Of a stretch of 64,000 bases of DNA, positions 50,931 to 59,981 are shown piece after piece (the first letter of the stretch is position 1; each line of letters opens with the position of its first letter). A program made the position numbers and the translations under genes. Origin of the DNA: UBA6055 sp965203755 (GTDB taxonomy: Bacteria > Chloroflexota > Anaerolineae > Aggregatilineales > Phototrophicaceae). Under the pieces are notes generated by a model, which was given only the letters and a program-made list of their open reading frames with translations, did not search any database and was not told the DNA's origin. The DNA lies in assembly GCA_965203755.1 (NCBI GenBank), contig OZ241910.1, positions 868,001 to 932,000 on the forward strand, written 5' to 3'.

Positions 50931-53162
50931 TTAAGCTGAAGGACGCGCTTCAAAGGTGCGGAAGTAATTGACGATATCCCAACGCTGGTCTTCGCTCAAG
51001 GGCGCGGCGCAGGCCGGCAGACCGCGCCAGCCATCGGCGACGGCGGCATACAGAGCATCGTCGCGCGCATCGTCCAGCTGGGCGCGCAGGGCGCGGAAAT
51101 CGGCCGAATGACCCTGCCAGACCAGACAATGTCGGCGGTACAGCGCTTCGCCGCGCCGCAGTGAATCGGCATCGGGCAGGACGGCGTTCACCGGCGCCGG
51201 CGGCGGATTGAGGGTGAGTTCATAGGCGGTCTGCCGCTGCGCAATGAAGGCGGCGCCAAAGCCCATCACAGCCAGCGCGGCGGCGACGGCCGTCAGCGCC
51301 ATCAACCCGCTGGCAGGGGTGATACGCAAGCCGGCAAGGGCGCGTCTCGCGGCTGGATAAGCCCAAAGGCAAAGCGCGGCGCCGAGCAGCAGCAGCAGGA
51401 GCAGATGAATGAACTGCGGCGGTCGGGATCGCAGGACAGCGTCTGATTCGGCGATTTCCCAAACAAAGGCGGCGCGGGTCATCTCCCCGTCTTCAGCCAC
51501 AATATCGATCAGCGTCCACCAAGTTCCAGCCGCATCGATCTCATCGCCGCTGGCGGCGTAAAGTCCCTTTTCCAGCGGCGCGGCGAGCGTCCAGGGGGCG
51601 CGCCGGCCACGCTTGGGATTGACCATTTGCAGATAAACCCGCGCGTCGTCTGCTGGTCTGTCGGCGCGGCGCAGAATAATATCATAGGTGTTGATGCCTG
51701 GGCCGCCGGGGATGACGGCGCTGGTGATGGCATAGCCGCCGATTTTTTGCGTCGCCTGCGGCGCATCGGCTTGGTTTTGGAGTGATTTCGGCTGCGGGAT
51801 TGGCGTCGCGCTTAGCCAGGCGGCCGCCAGCAGGACAAGCAGCGCGAAAACGACTTCCAGCCGCAGCCAGATGCCCAGCCTGAACGCGGCCGCGGGCAGC
51901 TTGCGGCTGCCAAAGGACAGCAGCCGTTCGGCAAGCTGCGGGCGCAGTGACAGATGATTCAGTCCGCCCGCCAGCAGCAGCGGCGCCGCCATGACGAGCT
52001 TCACGCCGAGCGAGCCGCCGTAGCTGGCGGCGACATCGGCCGGCGAGACAAACCAGTTCAAAGCATTGTAGGCGCCGCTGATGACGAGGATGATCACCAT
52101 CGGCGCGATCAGCTTGGAAAAGCGGGCCATGACAGCCCTGAAGGCCTGCCGCCGCGCCTCACCCTCATAGGGGCCCAGCGCCGGCGGCAAAACCAGCGCC
52201 AAGGCCATGATGCCGCCCAGCCAGAAGGCGGCCGCCAGCGCATGAAGCCAATGGACAGCCAGCGCCAGCCAGGGCAGGAGCAGGGAGCCGGCGGCGTGGC
52301 TGGTGATCATTGTCGAGCCGATCAGCAATGCGCCCAGCCAAGCCAGGCTTTTCCAGATGCCGTCGGTCAGCCGCGGCATCACGCCGCGGTAGTATTCGGC
52401 CGCGAAAATCAGAATGGCGGTGAACGTCAGCAGGACCATGCGGAAGGTCCAAACATCGCCAAAGCGCGAGCCGATTTGGACCACCTGCCAAAGGTTGCGC
52501 TGAATCACCGACAAGGCATCAGCGCCGAAGAAGGCCATTGACTGCTGCATCAGCGCGATCATATTCGCCGCCAAAGCCAGGGCGACGGCCGCCATCAGGC
52601 TGCGGCGGAGGCGGCGCATGACGCGCGGCGGCAGGCCGCCGGCGGGATGTTTTGGGCTGCCCCAGGCCGGCCGCAGCGCCAGCGAGTACAGCAGGGCGGC
52701 GCCAAAAAACAAACTGTTCGCCGCGCTAAGGAGCGCGCGCCAAAGCGTCTCCAGCGGGAGCGCGCGGCCATCGGCCGCCTGCCCGGCGATCCCGCCGACT
52801 TCCTCGCCGACAAAGAACACCCGGCTTTCGGCGATGACATGGCCATCGCTGGCAAAGGCTGGTCGCAGTTCGACGATGTAGGCGCCGTCCGGCAAATCCG
52901 GCGGCACTTGCAGCGACAGCAGCGAGGGGCTGGCTTCGTCGACGCCGCCGACGGCGATCATGTCGCCGGATTGATTCCGCAGGTTCAGTTCGCTGAAGCG
53001 CCGCTCTAGGGCTTCGCTGAACCAGTACTGCAGGCGGGTGGGCGGCCGCGGCAAGACGCTGCGGTCGGCCGGTATGGCGCGAACGACGTACCCATGCGTC
53101 TGGGCTGGCAGCGCCGTCAAGAAGAGCAGGCACAGGGCGGCTATCTGCTGGCGTAATGTCAT
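50931..53162 (-). CDS. CopC-CopD copper-uptake fusion with degenerate cytochrome c tail
   Basis: 743 residues. Signal peptide, then a CopC domain with the copper-binding N-terminal histidine (THGYVVRAIPADRSVL) and SDGHVIAESRVFFV (about 115). A CopD membrane region with about eight helices follows, then an extracellular beta domain, a further helix and a cytochrome c-like C-terminus (SLRRGEALYRRHC ... DQRWDIVNYFRTF). The heme motif reads C-L-V-W-Q instead of C-x-x-C-H, so heme attachment looks impossible. ATG 53162 has AAAGG 6 nt upstream. It should bind copper outside and import it. Divergent from glnS. Confidence 0.85.
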   Translation of the reverse strand: MTLRQQIAALCLLFLTALPAQTHGYVVRAIPADRSVLPRPPTRLQYWFSEALERRFSELNLRNQSGDMIAVGGVDEASPSLLSLQVPPDLPDGAYIVELRPAFASDGHVIAESRVFFVGEEVGGIAGQAADGRALPLETLWRALLSAANSLFFGAALLYSLALRPAWGSPKHPAGGLPPRVMRRLRRSLMAAVALALAANMIALMQQSMAFFGADALSVIQRNLWQVVQIGSRFGDVWTFRMVLLTFTAILIFAAEYYRGVMPRLTDGIWKSLAWLGALLIGSTMITSHAAGSLLLPWLALAVHWLHALAAAFWLGGIMALALVLPPALGPYEGEARRQAFRAVMARFSKLIAPMVIILVISGAYNALNWFVSPADVAASYGGSLGVKLVMAAPLLLAGGLNHLSLRPQLAERLLSFGSRKLPAAAFRLGIWLRLEVVFALLVLLAAAWLSATPIPQPKSLQNQADAPQATQKIGGYAITSAVIPGGPGINTYDIILRRADRPADDARVYLQMVNPKRGRRAPWTLAAPLEKGLYAASGDEIDAAGTWWTLIDIVAEDGEMTRAAFVWEIAESDAVLRSRPPQFIHLLLLLLLGAALCLWAYPAARRALAGLRITPASGLMALTAVAAALAVMGFGAAFIAQRQTAYELTLNPPPAPVNAVLPDADSLRRGEALYRRHCLVWQGHSADFRALRAQLDDARDDALYAAVADGWRGLPACAAPLSEDQRWDIVNYFRTFEARPSA

Positions 53163-53324
53163 GGCGGCCTTTGGATGCAAACGCTGAAACGTTTTTATCA
53201 TATTCTACATCAATGTCATCGGTTTCCGCGAGCGGTTCGGCGCCGGTTCAGCCTGACCCTTTTGGATGCGGCTGGATTGCGCTATGCTTGTTTTTCAGTC
53301 TCATCCTGATCAGGAAAAGGTCTT

Positions 53325-55040
53325 ATGACGGCGGCGGCAAACAGAAATTTCATTACTGAAATCATCGACGAGCACAATCAAAGCGGTCGCTTCGAGGGCC
53401 GGGTTCACACCCGCTTTCCGCCGGAGCCGAACGGCTATCTGCATATTGGTCATGCCAAGTCCATCTGTTTGAACTTCGGCATCGCCGAAGAGTACGGCGG
53501 GCTGTGCAACCTGCGTTTCGATGACACCAACCCGGCCAAGGAAGAGCAGGAATATATCGATGCTATTATTCGGGATGTCAAATGGCTTGGCTATGATTGG
53601 GGCGAACGGCTTTATTTCGCCTCGGATTATTTTGACCAGCTGCATGACATGGCGGTTGAGTTGATTCAAGCTGGCAAAGCCTATGTTGACCAGCTTAGCC
53701 CGGATGAAATGCGCGATTACCGCGGCACGCTCAAAGAGCCGGGCAAAGCGAGTCCCTGGCGCGACCGCAGCATTGAAGACAATCTGGCGCTGTTCGAGAA
53801 GATGCGGGCGGGCGGATTTAAGGAGGGCGAGGCGGTGCTGCGCGCCAAAATAGATATGTCCGCCGGCAACATCAACCTGCGCGACCCGGTGATGTACCGC
53901 ATTCTGAACGCAAGCCATCCGCGCACTGGGAACAAGTGGAAAATTTATCCCATGTACGATTTCGCCCATGGGCAGTCGGATTCAATCGAAGGCATCACCC
54001 ATTCGATTTGCACTTTGGAATATGAAGACCATCGTCCTTTGTATGACTGGTATTTGGATCATATCGAGATCGATCATCCGCAGCAGATTGAGTTCGCCCG
54101 GCTGCGGCTGAGCCACACTGTGCTTAGCAAGCGCCGATTGATTCGTCTGGTGCGGGAAAACCATGTCACAGGGTGGGACGACCCGCGGATGCCAACCCTT
54201 GCCGGGCTGCGCCGCCGCGGCTATACGCCCGAAGCCATCGGCGCGTTCTGCGAAGACATCGGCGTCGGCAAGGTCAAGGGGGTGGTCGCGCTGCACAAAC
54301 TTGAATACCATATCCGCCGGCATCTCAATCAGGCGGCGCCGCGCGTGATGGCTGTCCTCAATCCGCTGAAGGTGGTCATCGAGAATTATCCGGCTGATCT
54401 GGTGGAAGAGATGTCGGCCGTCAACAACCCCGAGGACGAATCGGCGGGGACGCGCCGGGCGCCCTTCTCCAGGGTTTTGTATATTGAGCGCGAGGACTTT
54501 ATGGAAGACCCGCCGCGGAAGTTTTATCGTCTGGCGCCGGGCCGCGAAGTCCGCCTGCGTTATGGCTATTTCATCACCTGCACCGACGTGATCAAAGACG
54601 AGGCCGGCGAAATTATCGAACTGCGCTGCCGTTATGATCCGGCCACCCGCGGCGGCGCGGCGGCGGATGGGCGCCGCGTGAAGGCGACCTTGCACTGGGT
54701 ATCGGCGCAGCATGCCATCCAAGCCCAAGCGCGGCTTTATGAAACCCTGTTCACCGTCGAAAATCCGGCTGGCGACAAGGAAAAGGACTTCACCGAGTTT
54801 ATCAATCCTGATTCGCTCAAAGTCGCTGACCCGATCTATATCGAGCCGTCGGTTCAAGGCGCGAAAGCCGGCGACCGCTTTCAGTTTGAGCGGCTGGCAT
54901 ACTTTGTCGTCGATGCCGATTCGACGGAGGAAAAGCTGGTGTTCAATCGCACTGTGACCTTGCGCGACCAGTGGAAAAAACAGCAGAGCAAGCCGGCAAA
55001 ACGCCAAAGGAAAAATCGGCGGCGGCGCAAGCGGGCTTGA
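53325..55040 (+). CDS. glnS: Glutamine-tRNA ligase (GlnRS)
   Basis: 571 residues (E. coli 554). Class Ib synthetase that charges tRNA-Gln. HIGH motif HIGH in FPPEPNGYLHIGHAK (about 38), KMSKR equivalent VLSKRRL (about 266-272) in TVLSKRRLIRLV, and the two C-terminal beta-barrel anticodon-binding domains (to about 555) followed by a lysine/arginine-rich tail (KKQQSKPAKRQRKNRRRRK), a tRNA-affinity extension. AAAAGG precedes ATG 53325. GlnRS in a bacterium implies either replacement or coexistence with the GatCAB amidation route; no gat genes are seen here. Confidence 0.96.
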   Translation: MTAAANRNFITEIIDEHNQSGRFEGRVHTRFPPEPNGYLHIGHAKSICLNFGIAEEYGGLCNLRFDDTNPAKEEQEYIDAIIRDVKWLGYDWGERLYFASDYFDQLHDMAVELIQAGKAYVDQLSPDEMRDYRGTLKEPGKASPWRDRSIEDNLALFEKMRAGGFKEGEAVLRAKIDMSAGNINLRDPVMYRILNASHPRTGNKWKIYPMYDFAHGQSDSIEGITHSICTLEYEDHRPLYDWYLDHIEIDHPQQIEFARLRLSHTVLSKRRLIRLVRENHVTGWDDPRMPTLAGLRRRGYTPEAIGAFCEDIGVGKVKGVVALHKLEYHIRRHLNQAAPRVMAVLNPLKVVIENYPADLVEEMSAVNNPEDESAGTRRAPFSRVLYIEREDFMEDPPRKFYRLAPGREVRLRYGYFITCTDVIKDEAGEIIELRCRYDPATRGGAAADGRRVKATLHWVSAQHAIQAQARLYETLFTVENPAGDKEKDFTEFINPDSLKVADPIYIEPSVQGAKAGDRFQFERLAYFVVDADSTEEKLVFNRTVTLRDQWKKQQSKPAKRQRKNRRRRKRA

Positions 55041-55060
55041 TGACGCCGAATGACCGGCGC

Positions 55061-55984
55061 TTATCGCACCGCCTGTTTGAGCATGTCCACAAACAGCTTG
55101 CGTTTGACGCTGATGGCCACATTGACCTGCGGCCGGCGGCCGGTCACACCGAGTTTGTCTACCACAGTCAGCCCGCGCGCCAGTCCTTCGCCGGTGGCAA
55201 TGTCGACGCGGAACTGTTCATAGCTGGCGATGGTCGGGTCAATCGCGAGAGCCATCGCAATCGGGTCAGGCAGATCGAAACCGGGCAGGTTTGATTGGTC
55301 GCGGGCATATTGATTCAGCGCCGCCTGTATATCGATCACATATTCTGCCAGCCTTGTGCCGATGCGGCGGATTTCGTCAGCCTGCTTTGGGCTGAAGGCG
55401 GCGTATTTCCATGAGATGTCCCAGCCGACCATGGTGATCGGCAGGCCTGATTCAAAGACGATTTTCGCCGCTTCTGGATCGGCCCAGATGTTGTACTCGG
55501 CCAGCGGCGTGACATTGCCGTGTCCCGAGCCGATGCCGCCCATGACGCAGCATTGGGAGACTCGCTGCGCCAGTTCGGGTTCGCACAGCAATGCCAGGGC
55601 GATATTGGTCAAGGGGCCCAAGGTGACCAGGGTGATGTCGCCGGCATGGCGGTTAATCACCTGCCGCAGCTTGTCGACGCCGTGCCCGGCCGCCGGCGCC
55701 CGGCCCCAAAGCGGCAGGCCGATATCGCCCATTCCGTCGCGGCCATGGACCGCTTCAGCTGTTGACAGACCGCGCAGCAGCGGTTTGGCGCAGCCGGCAT
55801 ACACCGGGGTATCTTGGCCGCAAAGCTCGACGGAATAGAGGGCGTTCTGCACCGCTTGTGCCAGGGGGACGTTGCCGGCGACCACGGTAATAGCCTGAAC
55901 ATCAATGTCGGGATGCCGCAAAGCCATGACCAAGGCGACCGCATCATCGGAAGCCGTGTCGGTGTCAATGATGAATTTCCGCAT
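55061..55984 (-). CDS. Inosine/uridine-preferring nucleoside hydrolase
   Basis: 307 residues, nucleoside hydrolase fold. The calcium-binding N-terminus is IDTDTASDDAVAL (5-17), the family's DxDxxxDD cluster, with threonine-alanine where PG is common. Other ligand segments are TLGPLTNIALAL (about 120) and EYNIWADPEAA (about 160). It releases the base from ribonucleosides. Convergent with glnS across only 20 bp. Its promoter region is the 444-bp gap 55985-56428. Confidence 0.92.
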   Translation of the reverse strand: MRKFIIDTDTASDDAVALVMALRHPDIDVQAITVVAGNVPLAQAVQNALYSVELCGQDTPVYAGCAKPLLRGLSTAEAVHGRDGMGDIGLPLWGRAPAAGHGVDKLRQVINRHAGDITLVTLGPLTNIALALLCEPELAQRVSQCCVMGGIGSGHGNVTPLAEYNIWADPEAAKIVFESGLPITMVGWDISWKYAAFSPKQADEIRRIGTRLAEYVIDIQAALNQYARDQSNLPGFDLPDPIAMALAIDPTIASYEQFRVDIATGEGLARGLTVVDKLGVTGRRPQVNVAISVKRKLFVDMLKQAVR

Positions 55985-56114
55985 AAGGGACTCCAGTCCA
56001 AATCGCTTGCGCGTATTCTGATTGTACCATGTCGGCGGCGCGCTGAAAAAATCGGCGGGCGAAAGCGCGGCCTAAGAGTCGCCTTTTGCCTATCATTCTG
56101 TGATACGTTTATTC

Positions 56115-56189
56115 AAGGGCGCCGCGCGGGGAAGGACGATGTTCAGCATCGAGACGGCGCGAAAGGGATGCCTTTCAGATGATTGGCGC
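56115..56189 (+). repeat. Copy B of a ~70-bp dispersed repeat
   Basis: Matches the minus strand of 25778-25846 (see there). In this copy a ribosome site (GGGGAAGGA) and ATG 56139 begin a 23-codon frame MFSIETARKGCLSDDWRI..., whose TGA overlaps the ATG of the next small frame at 56210. Confidence 0.55.
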
Positions 56190-56210
56190 ATCCAATCAGA
56201 AGGACTTTGA
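56139..56210 (+). CDS. Small open frame, 23 codons (possible remnant)
   Basis: Begins in the dispersed repeat with a good ribosome site (GGAAGGACG then ATG). Its stop TGA shares two bases with the start of the following 60-codon frame (TGATG), a coupling geometry. The first ten residues (MFSIETARKG) match the frame in the other repeat copy. Could be the shared 5' end of a deleted gene family. Coding status unproven. Confidence 0.3.
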   Translation: MFSIETARKGCLSDDWRIQSEGL

Positions 56211-56392
56211 TGGCTCAAATCGATTCATTCGGCGGCTTTCACTTTACCTTTGAATTGCCGCCACAGCGCAGTATCCAGCGCTTATCACGCCGTGGACCGC
56301 CATTTATTGCCAAAAACGGCAGATCTGTTGCCACCGATTTGGCGCGATTGCCCTGGGTACAGCCTGGCCGACCATGCTATACTCAAGATTGA
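56210..56392 (+). CDS. Small open frame, 60 codons, unknown
   Basis: ATG 56210 with AGAAGGA 6 nt upstream; protein begins MAQIDSFGGFHFTFELPPQR. Basic and proline-containing, no recognisable domain. Its end runs through the promoter of the acyl-CoA dehydrogenase gene. Either a short real gene or the stub of a deleted one. The rest of the gap 55985-56114 shows no clear feature. Confidence 0.3.
   Translation: MAQIDSFGGFHFTFELPPQRSIQRLSRRGPPFIAKNGRSVATDLARLPWVQPGRPCYTQD
56375..56383 (+). promoter_or_regulatory. Extended -10 promoter for acyl-CoA dehydrogenase
   Basis: TGCTATACT: TGN plus TATACT (5 of 6), 46 bp before ATG 56429. No good -35, consistent with an extended -10 class promoter. Confidence 0.45.
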
Positions 56393-56428
56393 ATAGGGAT
56401 TGGATGGTTTGCTGAAGAGGCTGCAACC

Positions 56429-57616
56429 ATGGATTTCGCAATACCGCGGCATGTACAGGCGATTGCGCGGCGCGTGCGGCAATTTGTCGCCGACGAAGTC
56501 ATTCCAGTAGAAAGCGAACTGCTTCGTTCCGGCGAAGACTTGAGCATTGACCGGCTGCAAGACCTGCGCTCGCGGGCTAAAGCCGCCGGGCTGTGGGCGC
56601 CGACCATGCCCAAGGAATGGGGCGGCATGGGGCTGAACATTCAGGACATCGCGCCTGTGTTCGAGGCCGCCGGCCGCAGCCTGCTGGGCCCCTTGGCGAT
56701 TCACTGCGCCTCACCCGATGAGGGCAATATGCACCTTTTGCATCAATGGGCAAACGAAGAGCAGACCGAGAAATTTCTGGCGCCGCTGGCTAAGGGCGAG
56801 GCATTTTCCGGCTTTTCGATGACCGAGCCCGCGCCCGGCGCCGGCAGCGACCCGCGCATGATCCAGACTTCAGCGGCGAAAGACGGCGCCGAGTGGGTCA
56901 TCAATGGGCATAAATGGCTGACAACCTATGGTGAAATCGCCGATTTCTTTATTATCATGGCGGTGACAAACCCAGCCGTGCATCCCTATCAGGGCTGCAC
57001 GCAGTTTCTCGCCCGGCGCGATACCCCCGGCATCCATATTCTGCGGGATGTCCCGGTCATGGGCCTAAAAGACTTCGGCGGTCACGTCGAGATACGCTAT
57101 CACGATGTCCGTTTGCCGGCGAGCGCGGTTCTTGGCGGCGAAGGCAATGGATTCATGCTGGCTCAATCGCGCTTGGCCCCGGCGCGCCTGACCCATTGCA
57201 TGCGCTGGACCGGCATCGCCCAACGCGCCCTGGAGATCGCAGTCGAGTATGCCGCCGGCCGTCAAGCCTTTGGCAGCGCATTGACCGGCCATCAGTCGAT
57301 TCAGTGGATGCTGGCTGATTCGGCGATGGAGCTCAAGATGGGCCGGCTGCTGATTCATGAGGCTGCCTGGCTGCTGGCGCAGGGGGAACAGGCGCGTATC
57401 GAAACCTCTATCGCCAAGGTGCAGGTGGCGGAAACTGTCAACCGCGTCTTGGACCGCTGCATTCAAATCTGCGGCGGGCGCGGCATTTCGCGGGATTTGC
57501 CCTTGTCCACCTGGTTTGAAAAGGCGCGCGCCTTCCGCATTTACGACGGCGCCTCCGAGGTTCATCGCATGGTGGTCGCCAGGGATGTCATCAAAAAATA
57601 TGGGGCATCCAAATGA
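56429..57616 (+). CDS. Acyl-CoA dehydrogenase family protein
   Basis: 395 residues, flavoprotein of fatty or branched acyl-CoA oxidation. FAD/substrate segments: FSMTEPAPGAGSDPRMIQTSA (about 130-150, split as FSMTEP and GSDPR), the VINGHKWLTTYG strand (about 157-168), GRQAFGSALTGHQSIQW (about 276) and the C-terminal ICGGRGISRDLPLSTWFEKAR plus IYDGASEVHRM (about 375), where the catalytic region and CoA site end. ATG 56429 follows an extended -10 promoter. Electron-transfer flavoprotein genes are not nearby. Confidence 0.94.
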   Translation: MDFAIPRHVQAIARRVRQFVADEVIPVESELLRSGEDLSIDRLQDLRSRAKAAGLWAPTMPKEWGGMGLNIQDIAPVFEAAGRSLLGPLAIHCASPDEGNMHLLHQWANEEQTEKFLAPLAKGEAFSGFSMTEPAPGAGSDPRMIQTSAAKDGAEWVINGHKWLTTYGEIADFFIIMAVTNPAVHPYQGCTQFLARRDTPGIHILRDVPVMGLKDFGGHVEIRYHDVRLPASAVLGGEGNGFMLAQSRLAPARLTHCMRWTGIAQRALEIAVEYAAGRQAFGSALTGHQSIQWMLADSAMELKMGRLLIHEAAWLLAQGEQARIETSIAKVQVAETVNRVLDRCIQICGGRGISRDLPLSTWFEKARAFRIYDGASEVHRMVVARDVIKKYGASK

Positions 57617-57628
57617 ATTCAAGCCCAA

Positions 57629-58468
57629 TCAGGGATTGACCGCTTCCAGATGCTGGCGGCGCAAACGGCGGTCGTAATACTTTTCCGCGGCTTCAGCCAT
57701 GCTCTGCAAGGTTTGTGCATTGAGGAAGGCATTGACAATCGCGCCAGCCAAAGGCACAAAGCCAACGATGAAGCGCGCCGGGATGCGGGCGCCGAGCCGG
57801 GATGCCAGCCGGCCCGCCAGCCGGCGGCTGATTTTGCGTCCCAAGGGGCGCGTCAGGATGACTTCGCCGCCCAATGGCTTGACATGGGCTTTGCCGTCAG
57901 CCAGCATCGCTTGAGCCGCCGCCCGCCCGGCGATGGACTCCACCACCAGAAAGCCGCGCTCATCCCCAGCCACATAATTTTCCGCCAGAGCCTGCAAAAT
58001 GTGAAAGGTACGCAAAGTCGTCTCATCGCTTTGCGATTCCAGCAGACTGGGCATGAGCTTTTGCCCTTCGGCGGTCATCGCCCAACTCAAAGCCTCAAGC
58101 GAGATGGCGAGATGCTCGATGATGCTGGCATTAAAATGCGTATCGTTCGCCCATAGCGCCAGGATATTACGCAGATCGGAATAGGCTTCGGTCTCAATGA
58201 CATACGCGCCTTTCAATGCGCCGATGCCCCAGCCGATATACCCCATTTTATGCAGGAGGTAACTGATGCCGGTCGGAATCGTCAAGGCGTGAAGTCCTGG
58301 TATCACCATCTCGGCGCCGCCGACAAGCGCCAGCTTGGTCGTCTCCTGATGAATCCACTGCGGCACGGATTGGCAGTCCATCGCCGCCTCAACCGCATTC
58401 TGCGGGCTGCCGGCCAGTTCGTCCATTGCCATGATGACAGCTTCTGCTATGGTATCTTCTAATCCCAT
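57629..58468 (-). CDS. EcsC family protein
   Basis: 279 residues, EcsC family (named after the third gene of the Bacillus ecs operon; its biochemical role is unknown). A central region of moderately hydrophobic helices (LTIPTGISYLLHKMGYIGWG) and the typical end VPLAGAIVNAFLNAQTLQSM ... AEKYYDRRLRR are visible. AAGGATTG places the start at ATG 58468; an in-frame TTG two codons earlier is less likely. Convergent with the acyl-CoA dehydrogenase (12-bp gap). Probably membrane-associated. Confidence 0.85.
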   Translation of the reverse strand: MGLEDTIAEAVIMAMDELAGSPQNAVEAAMDCQSVPQWIHQETTKLALVGGAEMVIPGLHALTIPTGISYLLHKMGYIGWGIGALKGAYVIETEAYSDLRNILALWANDTHFNASIIEHLAISLEALSWAMTAEGQKLMPSLLESQSDETTLRTFHILQALAENYVAGDERGFLVVESIAGRAAAQAMLADGKAHVKPLGGEVILTRPLGRKISRRLAGRLASRLGARIPARFIVGFVPLAGAIVNAFLNAQTLQSMAEAAEKYYDRRLRRQHLEAVNP

Positions 58469-58542
58469 GATCAATCCTTGCGCCTTGTTGAGAGCTTCTC
58501 TACTTAATTATACGCAAATGAGCGCCGTCCGTCGCGCCGGCC

Positions 58543-59208
58543 TTAATCATCGAAAGCCGCATGCCATATCTTGAGGTCGTCAAACTCGACGGCCAGCCGC
58601 CGGCCTTCATAGTTCATTAGCCCAGCCAAGCCGACCACCCCTTGCGCGGCGCGGCGGTCGCGGGCTTCGGCGACGAATTGACCGTTGACCCACAAAGCCA
58701 GATAATCGCCAATACATACCGCGCGAATCCGGTTTGCCGCTTTGCCAGCGTGTATCCAGCCAGATGGCGCCGCGCTGACAATGCTGTCCAATGAACGGCC
58801 GTTGCTCCAGCGAATGCTGTAATGCCCGTCGCCGCTGATCAGGAAAAAATAGCCGCGGCCGCTGTTGGCTGGGTCAAGGCGACAGGCGATGCCAAAGGCA
58901 TTGTAATCGTAATCCGAAATTTGCGCGGCAGTGGCTTCGATGATAACATCGCGGTATGAAGCTGATGTCTGCGTCCAGACATATTGGCTGCCGGTCAAAT
59001 CCATGCGATAAGCTCCGTCCTCAACGTTCATAGACAAGGCATCGCCATCATCATAACTGCGCCAGTCTCCAATATGGTCAAAAGTTTCATCGACCGCCAA
59101 ATCAAGGTAGCGGTAGCCGGCCGTCGGCAGTCTGTCCGGTTTCGCATTGCGGGTATTCAGGCAGGCAGCGGCTGGCAAGATGAATATCAGATAGAAAAGG
59201 ATACGCAC
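58543..59208 (-). CDS. Lipoprotein with LamG/DUF1080-like domain
   Basis: 221 residues from GTG 59208, which has TGAGGT 8 nt upstream. The N-terminus is a lipoprotein signal (MRILFYLIFILPAAAC, lipobox with alanine at -3). The body is a concanavalin-like beta-sandwich (DETFDHIGDW ... YNAFGIACRL ... YFFLISGDGHYSIRW ... FVAEARDRRAAQGVVGLAG), the pattern of 3-keto-disaccharide hydrolase/DUF1080-type carbohydrate-binding domains. No catalytic assignment. Divergent from the DUF151 gene. Confidence 0.7.
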   Translation of the reverse strand: MRILFYLIFILPAAACLNTRNAKPDRLPTAGYRYLDLAVDETFDHIGDWRSYDDGDALSMNVEDGAYRMDLTGSQYVWTQTSASYRDVIIEATAAQISDYDYNAFGIACRLDPANSGRGYFFLISGDGHYSIRWSNGRSLDSIVSAAPSGWIHAGKAANRIRAVCIGDYLALWVNGQFVAEARDRRAAQGVVGLAGLMNYEGRRLAVEFDDLKIWHAAFDD

Positions 59209-59316
59209 AGCAATAACCTCAATCAAAGACCGCCCGGTGCCAAAATGCGGGTGCGGCGGGCTGGCATTCATCATAATCGCATCATAAAAAGTCGTGCAAC
59301 ATATTGAAGAAACATG

Positions 59317-59322
59317 TATAAT
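59317..59322 (+). promoter_or_regulatory. TATAAT box upstream of the DUF151 gene
   Basis: Consensus -10, 37 bp before ATG 59360; no clear -35. May drive the whole DUF151-dnaB-DnaD-loader run. Confidence 0.4.
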
Positions 59323-59359
59323 CCAGTTGAAGTCAATTTTAGTGAAGTGGCCGAATGTT

Positions 59360-59884
59360 ATGATTGAAGTGATCGTTGACCGCATTCAGATAAGTTTGAT
59401 GTCACAGCATCGTTTGGTCGTCTTGCGCGAAATGCAGGCTGACCGCTATTTGCCAATCTGGATTGGCGTGTTTGAAACTGAAGCCATCACGCTTGAATTG
59501 CAGGACATGCTGCGTGAACGCCCCTTGACCCACGATTTGCTAAAGACGACCATTATGGAAATGGGCGGCACGGTGCGCCATATTTTCATTAATCGCCTGA
59601 ACAAAGATGTTTTTTACGCGCGCATCAACATCGCCGTCAATGGCGAATCCATTGATGTCGATTCCCGTCCAAGCGATGCGATTGCCTTGGCCGTTCGCTT
59701 GAAAGCGCCCATTTATGTGGACGAGGCGGTGATGGACAAAGCCAGCATTCGGCCTGACAGGGATGTGGAACGAGAAATCCTTGGGCTGGAAGACGACCTG
59801 CCGCCAGAGGGCGAGATCAAACTCAGCGCCTTCGCCGACTTTGTGGATACCCTCAATCTCGATGATCTTGAAGATGAAGAATAG
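59360..59884 (+). CDS. Bifunctional nuclease family protein (DUF151)
   Basis: 174 residues. The DUF151 core includes LPIWIGVFETEAITLEL (about 34-50), RPLTHDLLKTTI (about 57-68), and SRPSDAIALAVRLKAPIYVDEAV (about 106-128), then an acidic C-terminal tail. The name comes from plant homologues with combined RNase and DNase activity; the bacterial role is unclear. ATG 59360 gives a family-typical start MIEVIVDRIQ. It heads the replication genes by 97 bp, though co-regulation is not shown. Confidence 0.88.
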   Translation: MIEVIVDRIQISLMSQHRLVVLREMQADRYLPIWIGVFETEAITLELQDMLRERPLTHDLLKTTIMEMGGTVRHIFINRLNKDVFYARINIAVNGESIDVDSRPSDAIALAVRLKAPIYVDEAVMDKASIRPDRDVEREILGLEDDLPPEGEIKLSAFADFVDTLNLDDLEDEE

Positions 59885-59981
59885 CCATCCGGCGCGTCTG
59901 ACAGCGGCTTAGCCTATTGAAATCGGACGATTGCAAGACGCGCGCTTCTGTTTGAGTTTTAAGCTGGCGGAAACTTTAGCC

